Shown here piece after piece: positions 25,627 through 32,894 of a stretch of 49,348 bases of DNA. The stretch's first letter is position 1; each line of letters opens with the position of its first letter. Position numbers and translations under genes: made by a program. The notes beneath the pieces were generated by a model, which was not told where the DNA came from, made no database searches, and saw only the letters and a program-made list of their open reading frames with translations. Source of the stretch: Methylobacterium adhaesivum (lineage in GTDB: Bacteria; Pseudomonadota; Alphaproteobacteria; Rhizobiales; Beijerinckiaceae); the NCBI RefSeq assembly GCF_022179065.1, contig NZ_BPQD01000043.1, forward strand, positions 1-49,348, written 5' to 3'.

Positions 25627-26220
25627 CTACTGCATCTGATGGCCGCGCTTGGCCATCTCGGCCCGGACGCGGACCATGACGTATTCGGAAACTTCCTGGG
25701 TCCAGCCCTGCATAGCCTGGACGATGCCGTCGAGCACCTGCGGCTGGGTCTCGACGTAGCGCTTGCCGGCGGGCGAGCGGAAGAAGGTGGCGATGTCGGC
25801 GAGTTCCGCTTCCGTGAGGCGTGTCGCGTAGATGCGCGCGGCCGTGTTGATCATGGCCTGCTTCTGCAGTTCCATCTCGGGCTGAAGGCTGGCCAGGACC
25901 TCGTCGAGATCCTTGGTCAGTTCCGGCCGGGTCACGGCGTTCTGCCGGATCTGATCGCTGAAGGCCGGGATGATGGAATCGAACGAGCGGGCGATGCCCG
26001 AGCCCAGCAGCACCTCACGGGCGAGGGCGAGGTGGGACGGGGTGAGGGCCGAGCCTTGCGTGTTCGCGGCCGGTGTCGCCGGCGCAGGCGTGGCCGGGGC
26101 ACCCTTCTGAGGAGCGGCCGGCTTCTGCGGCGCCTGGGCGAAGGCGGGCGGTGCGATCAGGAACACCGCCCCGGCCAAGGCGGCGCGCAGGGCATGGGGA
26201 CGGACGGGGGGGCGGGACAT
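25627..26220 (-). CDS. DUF2059 secreted protein
   Basis: Function unknown. The 197-residue precursor has a signal peptide ending near PPAFA (about residue 28), then a Pro/Ala/Lys-rich spacer to residue 56, and a helical DUF2059 domain (about 60-195). That domain includes SFDSIIPAFSDQIRQNAV and the segment RLTEAELADIATFFRSPAGKR, read in parts, with the FFRSPAGK core typical of the family. Predicted to be periplasmic. Its stop touches the start region of the downstream O-antigen ligase-like gene, suggesting co-transcription, and rpiA is 52 bp upstream. Confidence 0.85.
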   Translation of the reverse strand: MSRPPVRPHALRAALAGAVFLIAPPAFAQAPQKPAAPQKGAPATPAPATPAANTQGSALTPSHLALAREVLLGSGIARSFDSIIPAFSDQIRQNAVTRPELTKDLDEVLASLQPEMELQKQAMINTAARIYATRLTEAELADIATFFRSPAGKRYVETQPQVLDGIVQAMQGWTQEVSEYVMVRVRAEMAKRGHQMQ

Positions 26221-26272
26221 GACAGCGCTCCGAGACTCTTCTGCGATGCGGTTCGGATGAGGGCGATGCCGA

Positions 26273-26992
26273 TCAGACGGCGCCGAGGCAGATCACGTGC
26301 GCGGCCCCGTCCCGCGCCTCGGCGAGGATCGCCCCGGTGGCGAGGCCGAGGAACAGGCCGTGCTCGACCACGCCCGGCACCGCCCACAGGGCGGCCGACA
26401 GGGCCTCGGGATCGGGAATGCGCCCGAGATGCGCGTCGAGGATGTGGTGTCCGCCGTCCGTGAGGAGGGGGGCGCCCCCCGCGCCCGCGCGCAGCACGAT
26501 CCGGCCGGTGCAGCCGGCGGCGGCGACGGCGGCCTCGACCGCGCGGCGCGTGGCGCCGAGGCCGAACGGGTTCACCTCGATGGGCAGGGGGAAGGCGCCG
26601 AGGGTCTCGACGCGCTTGGCCGCATCGGCGATCACCACCATGCGGCGGCTGGCGAAGGCGACGATCTTCTCCCGCAGGAGGGCCGCGCCGCCGCCCTTGA
26701 TGAGGCGCATGGCCCCGTCGATCTCGTCGGCGCCGTCGATGGTGAGATCGAGTTCCGGCAGGTCGTCGAGGGTCGCGAGCCGGATGCCGGCGGCCTCGGC
26801 CGCCACCCGCGTCGCCTCCGAGGTCGGCACCCCGACGACGTCGAGGCCGGCGCGGACCCGCGCGCCGAGCAGTTCGACGAAGACGTTGGCGGTGCTGCCG
26901 GTGCCGATCCCGAGGCGCATCCCGTCCCTGACGAGGGCGACGGCCCGTTCGGCGGCGGCCCGCCGCAGATCGGGCCCGCTCACGCCGCGCAC
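26273..26992 (-). CDS. rpiA: Ribose-5-phosphate isomerase A
   Basis: RpiA interconverts ribose-5-phosphate and ribulose-5-phosphate in the pentose phosphate pathway; in methylotrophs it also feeds assimilation cycles. The 239-residue protein has the N-terminal [16 protein letters not shown] (about 27-42), [30 protein letters not shown] (about 83-112, read in parts) with catalytic Asp/Glu/Lys residues, and the EVNPFG strand. It starts at GTG 26992, with another GTG at 26983 possible. It lies upstream of the DUF2059 gene on the same strand. Confidence 0.95.
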   Translation of the reverse strand: MRGVSGPDLRRAAAERAVALVRDGMRLGIGTGSTANVFVELLGARVRAGLDVVGVPTSEATRVAAEAAGIRLATLDDLPELDLTIDGADEIDGAMRLIKGGGAALLREKIVAFASRRMVVIADAAKRVETLGAFPLPIEVNPFGLGATRRAVEAAVAAAGCTGRIVLRAGAGGAPLLTDGGHHILDAHLGRIPDPEALSAALWAVPGVVEHGLFLGLATGAILAEARDGAAHVICLGAV

Positions 26993-27122
26993 CGGGAGGC
27001 GGGAAGACGGATCGAGACGACAGGGGACATGGCGGGGCTCGGATGGCGAAGGTCGGCAGGCCCTAGCACGGCTGGCACCGCCGTCAAACGCGGGCGAGGC
27101 CGGCCGGGGGACGCGCCGTGCT

Positions 27123-27596
27123 TCAGGGGCGGGGTGCCCCTTGGGGCGGTGTCACGCTCGGGCTCGCCCGGCCGGGGACGGGGCTCGCCGCCTCCTCGGG
27201 GCCGACGGGGTTGGCCTGCGCCGTGCAGACCACCGCCTCCTTCTGGAGCTGGACGTAACAGATGCTCATCTCGCCCGTGCGGTAATTGACCCGGAACACC
27301 CCCGCCTCGCGGGTGTGGCGGGAGGCGACGAGGCCGTATTCCGAAGGCGCCTGGGCGCTCGCGCCCTCGCCGGCGCCGTAGCACACGGTGACGCCGACGC
27401 TGCCCACCGCGCCCTCGCGCAGGCCGTACTGGCACGAGGTGACCTCGCCCGTGACCTTGTCGACCCGATAGACCCGGTTGAGGTCGATCTGGGGCGCCGG
27501 CACGAATTCGTAGGAACTCGCCAGCGCCGTGGTGGTGAGGAGGGCCAGCGCCACTCCCGCGCCGAAGCCGTGTGAGGCCTGGTGTGTCAGACGCAT
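27123..27596 (-). CDS. Secreted protein of unknown function
   Basis: I do not recognise a family. The 157-residue precursor has a likely signal peptide (about 1-26, [15 protein letters not shown]) and a compact domain with two similar halves: [19 protein letters not shown] near 40 and [24 protein letters not shown] near 101. Each half has a [V/N]YR.D/T.TGE...C pattern and a nearby second cysteine. The duplicated motif with four cysteines suggests an internal repeat with disulfides. The C-terminal 30 residues are Pro/Ala/Gly-rich. The protein is probably periplasmic and transcribed divergently from gph. Confidence 0.75.
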   Translation of the reverse strand: MRLTHQASHGFGAGVALALLTTTALASSYEFVPAPQIDLNRVYRVDKVTGEVTSCQYGLREGAVGSVGVTVCYGAGEGASAQAPSEYGLVASRHTREAGVFRVNYRTGEMSICYVQLQKEAVVCTAQANPVGPEEAASPVPGRASPSVTPPQGAPRP

Positions 27597-27764
27597 GATT
27601 GCCCCGATGTCCCGTTCCCGGATGTCGCGTGGGGGGTAGCGCCGCCTTGCGGCACAACCGTGGCCCGCCCGGCAGTCTCTTGCCGGGATCGCGGCCCCTC
27701 GCTAGCGCTTGCCCACCGCCCGTCCCGCCGCGCCCGTTCGCGATCAACCCCGGAAAGCCCGCCC

Positions 27765-28472
27765 ATGTCCGCCCTCGACCGCTCGCCGTCCAGCCTGCCG
27801 CCCATCGCGGTGTTCGACCTCGACGGCACCCTGGCCGAGACGGCCGGCGACCTCGTCGGCACCCTCAACGCCATCCTGGCGCAGGAAGGCCTCGCGCCCC
27901 TCGCCCTCGCCCAGGCCCGCGACATGATCGGGGCCGGCGCCAAGGCGCTGATCCGGCGCGGGTTCGAGGCGGCGGGAGAGACCCTGGACGACGCGCGCCT
28001 CGAGATCCTGTTCGTCGCCTTCCTCGACCATTACGGCCGGCACCTGTGCGACCATTCCCACCTGTTTCCGGGCGTGACCCAGGCCCTCGACGATCTCGCC
28101 GCCCGCGGCTTCGCCCTCGCCGTCTGCACCAACAAGGTCGAGGCCCATGCCCTGGCACTCCTCGAACTCCTTGAGGTTTCGGGACGCTTTTCCGCCATCT
28201 GCGGCCGCGACACCTTCGCGCATTTCAAGCCGGACCCGCGCCACATCACGCTGACCATCGAACGCGCCGGCGGCGACCCCGCCCGCGCGGTGATGGTGGG
28301 CGATTCGCGGGCCGACATCGACGCCGCCAAGGCCGCCGGCATTCCGGTGATCGCAGTGCCGTTCGGCTACACCGACCTGCCCGTCGAAGCCTTCGGCCCC
28401 GACCGGGTGATCGCGCATTTCGACGAGCTGCTGGAGGCCGTGGACGCCCTGGTGCCGCTGGTGCGGGCGTAA
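27765..28472 (+). CDS. gph: Phosphoglycolate phosphatase-like HAD hydrolase
   Basis: HAD-superfamily phosphatase, most likely removing phosphate from 2-phosphoglycolate. The 235-residue protein shows motif I FDLDGTL (17-23), with nucleophile D18 and acid D20, a helical cap, motif II VCTNK, motif III lysine in HFKPDPRH and motif IV VMVGDSRADIDAA. Start ATG 27765 places motif I near the N terminus; longer frames upstream are shadow. A strong hairpin follows the stop. The exact substrate within this HAD group is inferred. Confidence 0.9.
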   Translation: MSALDRSPSSLPPIAVFDLDGTLAETAGDLVGTLNAILAQEGLAPLALAQARDMIGAGAKALIRRGFEAAGETLDDARLEILFVAFLDHYGRHLCDHSHLFPGVTQALDDLAARGFALAVCTNKVEAHALALLELLEVSGRFSAICGRDTFAHFKPDPRHITLTIERAGGDPARAVMVGDSRADIDAAKAAGIPVIAVPFGYTDLPVEAFGPDRVIAHFDELLEAVDALVPLVRA

Positions 28473-28480
28473 GCCGACAT

Positions 28481-28513
28481 GCGGACCGGATGGGACGACC
28501 CCATCCGGTCCGC
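28481..28513. terminator. Strong hairpin between gph and tRNA-Val
   Basis: GCGGACCGGATGGG (28481-28494) and CCCATCCGGTCCGC (28500-28513) form a perfect 14-bp stem with a 5-nt loop, starting 8 nt past the gph stop. The plus strand has no T-run. Read from the minus strand, T-rich sequence (TTTTCCTCTTCTTCC, around 28558-28572) lies between the tRNA 3' end and the stem. It probably serves convergent transcription. Confidence 0.65.
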
Positions 28514-28584
28514 CGCATCCGCGAGCAAAGTGCGCAGAGCCCAGAGGCAATCGAACTGGAAGAAGAGGAAAATGCCAAGGCGAC

Positions 28585-28659
28585 TGGTGGACGGTGCAGG
28601 GATCGAACCTGCGACCTTTCCCGTGTGAAGGGAACGCACTACCGCTGTGCTAACCGTCC
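28585..28659 (-). tRNA. tRNA-Val(CAC)
   Basis: On the minus strand the gene starts GGACGGU and ends ACCGUCC plus discriminator A. The D arm is GCACAGCGGUAGUGC, the anticodon arm UUCCC-UUCACAC-GGGAA gives anticodon CAC, and the T arm is GCAGG-UUCGAUC-CCUGC. A genomically encoded CCA occupies 28585-28587. All stems pair, so it reads valine GUG codons. It is convergent with gph. Confidence 0.95.
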
Positions 28660-28684
28660 GCACCAAGCCTGATCGGTTCGGGGC

Positions 28685-28793
28685 ATTCCTGCCTCGGGGG
28701 CGCCATCCGCATCGCAGAAGGCTGACCGCCGGGCGTCGCCGCCGGACCGAGGGCCTTCTAGGGCGAGGCCCCCCGGTGCGTCAAGGCAGGAAT
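28685..28793. repeat. 109-bp segment bounded by 10-bp inverted repeats
   Basis: ATTCCTGCCT at 28685-28694 and its exact complement AGGCAGGAAT at 28784-28793 bracket 89 bp without a gene, between tRNA-Val and the iron permease gene. No target-site duplication is evident, so a small non-autonomous element is only one explanation. The rest of 28660-28811 must include the tRNA promoter, which I could not identify. Confidence 0.45.
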
Positions 28794-28811
28794 TTGGTCG
28801 GCTGCGGGATT

Positions 28812-30533
28812 TCACGGGCGGGCCGTCGCGGCCTCCCGCCTTGTGCCGAGACGCATGAGGACGAGGACGGGCACGAGGCCGACGAGGACGATGAGGAGGG
28901 CCGCCACGGTGCCATCCTCGTAGGTGCCCCGCGCCGCCTCACCGTAGAGGTGGGTCGCCAGGGTCTCGACGTTGAGGGGGCGCAGGAGCAGGGTCGCGGG
29001 CAGTTCCTTCACGCAATCGACGAAGACGAGGAGCGCCCCGCTGAGCACCGCCGGCCGGGCGAGGGGCCATTGCACCCGGGCGAGGGTCGCGGCGGGACCG
29101 CGCCCGAGCATCCGCCCGGCATCGGGCAGGCTTTCGGGAATCCGGGCCAGACCCGCCTCGCAGGTGCCGGTGGCGACGGCGAGGAAGCGGATGAGGTAGG
29201 CGATCACGAGGGCGCCGCCGGTGCCGAGGCCGATGAGGGCGGGGGCGGACCCGAACAGGCGCGTCAGCGCCTCCGACAGGGCCATGTCGGCCCAGGCCAG
29301 GGGGGCGAGCAATCCGATGGCCAGGATGGCGCCCGGCAGGGCGTAGCCGAGGCCGGTCAGCCGCAGCAATCCCGGCCCGAGGCGGCCGGGCAGGAGCCGG
29401 GGCCCGGCGGCGACGAGGAAGCCGAGGCCGGCGGCGAGCGCCGTCGCGAGGCCGGCATACAGCACCGTCTGGCCGATCTCGGGCAGGATCGACGCGGGCC
29501 AGCCGACGCGGGTGATCCGCGCGATGGCCGCGCGGAGGAGGTAGGACGCCGGGATCAGGAAGCCGATGGCGACGGGCACCAAACCGAGAGCGAGGGCGGA
29601 AGCGGCGCGCCAGCCGCGGAGGCGGCGGCGGGCGAGGTCGCGCGGGCGCTGGGCGGTGCCGGAAAAGCCCCGTCCGCGCCGGGCCCGGCGCTCCACGGCC
29701 ACGAGGGCGAGGACGGCGACCAGCATCACCAGGGCGATCTGGGCGGCGCCCGCGAGGTCGGAGCGGTTCACCCAGGTGGCGTAGACCTGCACGGTCAGGG
29801 TCCGGACGCCGAGGAATTCGGCGGCACCGATGTCGTTGAGGGCCTCCATGAGGGCGAGGCTGGCCCCCAGCGCGATGGCGGGTCGCGCCAGCGGCAGGGC
29901 GACGCGCAGGAACACGGACGAGGGGGTGCGCCCGAGCATCCGCCCCGCCTCGATGAGGTTGGCCGCCTGCATGAGGAACAGCGCCCGCGTCGGCAGGTAG
30001 ACGTAAGGGTAGAGAACGAAGCCCAGCAGCAGGATGCAGCCCGGCAGGGAGCGCAGTTCGGGCAGCACGAAGTCGCGGGGGCGGGCGTAGCCGAGGGCTT
30101 CCCGCAGGGCCGTCTGCACCGGGCCGATGGGGTGCAGGAGGTCGAGATAGGCGTAAGCCACGATGTAGGTCGGCACCGCCATGGGCAGCAGCAGGGCGGC
30201 CTCCAGCCAGCGCCGGCCGGGAAACGCATAGGCCGAGACGAGCCACGCCGCGCCGGTGCCAAGCACCACCACCAGGACGCCGACGCCGGCCAGGAGCAGG
30301 CCGGTCTCCGCCACGGCCTGGGGCAGGACATGGGCGAGGAGGTGCGGCCACAGGGTGCCGTCCCCCTGCGCCGCGGCGAGGACCAGGGAGGCGATGGGGC
30401 TGAGCACGAGGACCGCGAGGGCCAGGGCCCCCAGGGTCCAGGCGAGCGTCCGCAGCGGCACGCGCGCCGTCCGCCCGGCGGCGCGGGGCAGGGTGCCGTC
30501 CTCGGCGTCGAGGGCCGTCGCGGCCCCGGTCAT
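28812..30533 (-). CDS. fbpB: Ferric iron ABC transporter permease, fused two-domain FbpB
   Basis: Inner-membrane permease of a ferric-iron (FbpABC/AfuABC/Sfu type) importer. The 573 residues hold two homologous halves, each with six helices and a cytoplasmic EAA loop: GRMLGRTPSSVFLRVALPLARPAI near 200-225 and GRMLGRGPAATLARVQWPLARPAV near 475-500. The double-domain layout is normal for this family. It follows fbpA by 10 nt. Iron rather than thiamine or another ligand is inferred from the binding protein next door. Confidence 0.9.
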   Translation of the reverse strand: MTGAATALDAEDGTLPRAAGRTARVPLRTLAWTLGALALAVLVLSPIASLVLAAAQGDGTLWPHLLAHVLPQAVAETGLLLAGVGVLVVVLGTGAAWLVSAYAFPGRRWLEAALLLPMAVPTYIVAYAYLDLLHPIGPVQTALREALGYARPRDFVLPELRSLPGCILLLGFVLYPYVYLPTRALFLMQAANLIEAGRMLGRTPSSVFLRVALPLARPAIALGASLALMEALNDIGAAEFLGVRTLTVQVYATWVNRSDLAGAAQIALVMLVAVLALVAVERRARRGRGFSGTAQRPRDLARRRLRGWRAASALALGLVPVAIGFLIPASYLLRAAIARITRVGWPASILPEIGQTVLYAGLATALAAGLGFLVAAGPRLLPGRLGPGLLRLTGLGYALPGAILAIGLLAPLAWADMALSEALTRLFGSAPALIGLGTGGALVIAYLIRFLAVATGTCEAGLARIPESLPDAGRMLGRGPAATLARVQWPLARPAVLSGALLVFVDCVKELPATLLLRPLNVETLATHLYGEAARGTYEDGTVAALLIVLVGLVPVLVLMRLGTRREAATARP

Positions 30534-30543
30534 GCGTGGACGA

Positions 30544-31566
30544 TCAATTGTCGAAGCCGACCTTGTCGAGGAGCAGGCTCGCCGCCTTGCGGTTGCGGGC
30601 GATCTCGACCAGCGGCGTGGTGTCGATGGTGAGCGGACCCAGATCCGCCAGCAGGGGATCGACGGGGGCGCCGGCCTTCACCGGGTACTCGTAGTTGCCC
30701 TGGGCATACAGGCCCTGGGCCTCGTTGGAAACGAGGTATTCGAGGAGCTTGACCGCCTCGTCGCGGTTGGGCGCGGTCTTCGCCACCACGGCGCCCGACA
30801 CGTTGACGTGGGTGCCGCCGCCGAGGAACGTCGGCAGCAGCACGCCGATGCCGTCGCCCCAGGTCTTCTGCTCGGGGCCGCCTTTGCCCGAGCGCATCAG
30901 GCCGACATAGTAGGAATTGGCGAGCCCGATCTTGCAGGTGTCGGCGAGGATGTCGCGGGCGACGTCGCGGTCGCCGCCGGCCGGCTTGCGGGCGAGGTTG
31001 GCCTTCAGGCCCTTCAGCCAGGTCTCCGTCGCCTCGGCGCCGTGGCGCACGAGGTAATGCGCCACGAGGGCGGTGTTGTACGGGTGCTGGCCCGAGCGCA
31101 GGCACAGGCCGCCCTTCCAGCTCGGATCGGCCAGGGACTCGTAGGTCAGGCCCTTCTGGTCCTTCAGGTCCTTCGCCGCGTAGGCGACGCGGGCGCGCAT
31201 GGAGAGGGCGAACCAGCGCCCGTCGGCGTCGCGCAAGGTCGCGGGGATCGCCGCCTCCAGGGTGGGCGAGCGCACGGCCTGCGCGAGATCGCGGTCCACG
31301 AGCTCGATGAGGTTGCCGATATCGACGGTCATGAGCACGTCGGCCTTGCCGCGTGCGCCCTCCGCCGCCACGCGCTCGGCCAGCCCCTTCTCCACGAACA
31401 CCGTGTTGACGGTGGTGCCCGTGCGGGCGGTGTAGGCATCCAGCAGCGGCTTGATCAGGCCGGGCTCGCGGGTGGTGTAGAGGTTGACCTCCGCCGCCAG
31501 CGCGGTTCCGATCGTCGCCCAGGCGGCGAGACCCAGCCACGCGATCCCTTTGATCCCAGCCCTCAT
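30544..31566 (-). CDS. fbpA: Ferric iron ABC transporter substrate-binding protein FbpA
   Basis: Periplasmic iron-binding protein of the importer. The 340-residue precursor has a signal peptide (about 1-25, ending TALAA), then EVNLYTTREPGLIKPLLDAYTARTG in segments, the standard start of class II iron-binding proteins. The tandem tyrosines Y219-Y220 in GLANSYYVG match the Fe(III)-coordinating pair of this family. It lies between fbpC upstream (132-bp gap with an AT-rich dyad) and fbpB downstream. Control by an iron-responsive regulator is plausible. Confidence 0.92.
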   Translation of the reverse strand: MRAGIKGIAWLGLAAWATIGTALAAEVNLYTTREPGLIKPLLDAYTARTGTTVNTVFVEKGLAERVAAEGARGKADVLMTVDIGNLIELVDRDLAQAVRSPTLEAAIPATLRDADGRWFALSMRARVAYAAKDLKDQKGLTYESLADPSWKGGLCLRSGQHPYNTALVAHYLVRHGAEATETWLKGLKANLARKPAGGDRDVARDILADTCKIGLANSYYVGLMRSGKGGPEQKTWGDGIGVLLPTFLGGGTHVNVSGAVVAKTAPNRDEAVKLLEYLVSNEAQGLYAQGNYEYPVKAGAPVDPLLADLGPLTIDTTPLVEIARNRKAASLLLDKVGFDN

Positions 31567-31629
31567 GATGCCGTCCCCCGTGATGTCACGGCACGTTCAG
31601 ACGCAGGCGGCCAGGAAAAGCAAGTGTGG

Positions 31630-31673
31630 AGTTTTAGACTTGTAGCAATTCAAAACTACAGGCTCGAAAGTCT
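31630..31673 (-). promoter_or_regulatory. Candidate operator/promoter region of fbpAB
   Basis: An unusually AT-rich patch in the 132-bp gap upstream of fbpA. AGTTTT (31630-31635) and AAAACT (31652-31657) form one dyad; AGACT and TGTAG (31636-31645) can also pair with CTACA (31656-31660) and AGTCT (31669-31673). It lies 64-107 bp upstream of the fbpA start. Irr- or RirA-type iron control is a guess; the sequence does not match a consensus closely enough to name one. Confidence 0.35.
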
Positions 31674-31698
31674 TGCGCGCGGAATTCAAGATTAGATT

Positions 31699-32772
31699 TT
31701 AATCCCCGTCGGCGGCAAAAACAAAAGCGTCGCCCGGTTCGCACGCCAGGCGCACGGCCGTGCCCGGCTCCCGCCCATCCGTGCCCGGCACCGGCAGGGA
31801 CAGCGGCGCATCGAACCCCTCGACCGCGACGGACAGGAGCGCTGTCGCGCCGAGGAAGCGGCGGCCGACGACGCGGCCCGGAATGCCGTCTTGCGCGGAC
31901 ACGAGGCGGATCGCCTCGGGGCGCCAGCAGGCAAGGAGTGCGGCCCCCTCGGGAAAGCCCGGCGCGGGGCAGGGGCCGAAAGGCGTCGCCACCGCGCCCC
32001 CGCGGCAGGGGCCGGCGATCTCCACGAGATCCCCGAAGAAACGGGCGGCGAAGCGCGAGGCCGGGCGACGATAGAGATCCGCCCCCGTTCCGACCTGCGC
32101 GACCCGTCCGGCCCGCAGGAGGGCGATGCGGTCGGCGAAGCCGAGGGCTTCCTCGGGGTCGTGGGTCACGAGGATCGTGGTCGTGCCGGTCTCGCGCAGG
32201 AGATCGAGGGTGTCGGCACGGACCCGGTCGCGGGTGCGCCGGTCGAGGTTCGAGAACGGCTCGTCGAGGAGGAGGATGCGCGGCCCCGGTGCCAGGGCCC
32301 GGGCGAGCGCCACCCGCTGGCTCTCGCCGCCCGACAGGGTGTTGGGATAGCTCGCCGCGCGGTGAGCGAGGCCGACCTGCTCCAGGCGCGCCGTCGCGCG
32401 GGTGTGGGCCGGGCCGCGCGGGAGGGCGTGGAGGCCGAAGCGCACGTTCTCGGCGACGGTGAGGTGCGGAAACAGAGCGTAGTCCTGGAACATCAGCCCG
32501 ACGCCGCGCGCCTCGGGCGGCACCGCGCCGACCTCGGCCCCGTCCAGGCGGACGCTTCCCCGGTCCGGCCGCTCCAGGCCGGCGACGACGCGCAGGAGCG
32601 TGCTCTTGCCGCAACCGGAATCGCCGAGCAGGGCGACGATCTCGCCCGGCTGCACGGCGAGATCGATTCCGTCGAGCGCCCGCACGGCGCCGAAGCGCAG
32701 GCTCAGATCCTGCAGTTCGAGGCGCGGCGGCGCGAAGCGGTCGCGAAACGGGGGCGTGGAAGGCATCGGCAT
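31699..32772 (-). CDS. fbpC: Ferric iron ABC transporter ATPase FbpC
   Basis: Cytoplasmic ATPase of the iron importer. From ATG 32772 it has 357 residues: Walker A GDSGCGKS (50-57), Q-loop LMFQDYALFPHLTVAENVRFG in parts, signature LSGGESQRVALARAL, Walker B ILLLDEPFSNLD, switch histidine in LVTHDPEEALGFADRIALL and a C-terminal TOBE-like regulatory region (about 240-350) typical of FbpC/PotA types. An ATG at 32856 would add 28 residues lacking homology. It is first of the three genes on the minus strand and divergent from priA. Confidence 0.9.
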   Translation of the reverse strand: MPMPSTPPFRDRFAPPRLELQDLSLRFGAVRALDGIDLAVQPGEIVALLGDSGCGKSTLLRVVAGLERPDRGSVRLDGAEVGAVPPEARGVGLMFQDYALFPHLTVAENVRFGLHALPRGPAHTRATARLEQVGLAHRAASYPNTLSGGESQRVALARALAPGPRILLLDEPFSNLDRRTRDRVRADTLDLLRETGTTTILVTHDPEEALGFADRIALLRAGRVAQVGTGADLYRRPASRFAARFFGDLVEIAGPCRGGAVATPFGPCPAPGFPEGAALLACWRPEAIRLVSAQDGIPGRVVGRRFLGATALLSVAVEGFDAPLSLPVPGTDGREPGTAVRLACEPGDAFVFAADGD

Positions 32773-32894
32773 CGGGCATGGCGGAGGAGGGACCCCGTTA
32801 GAAAGCCAATCCTGCCGGGGGGCAATGCGGGGCCGGTCGCGCGCGGCGCCGATCATGCCTATATTCCGGTTATGTTCCAGCTTAGCCCGTGCCG

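Noticed and set aside
28647-30632. A 661-codon plus-strand open frame opposite fbpB
   Set aside because: Glu/Gly/Gln-rich shadow of a membrane protein gene.
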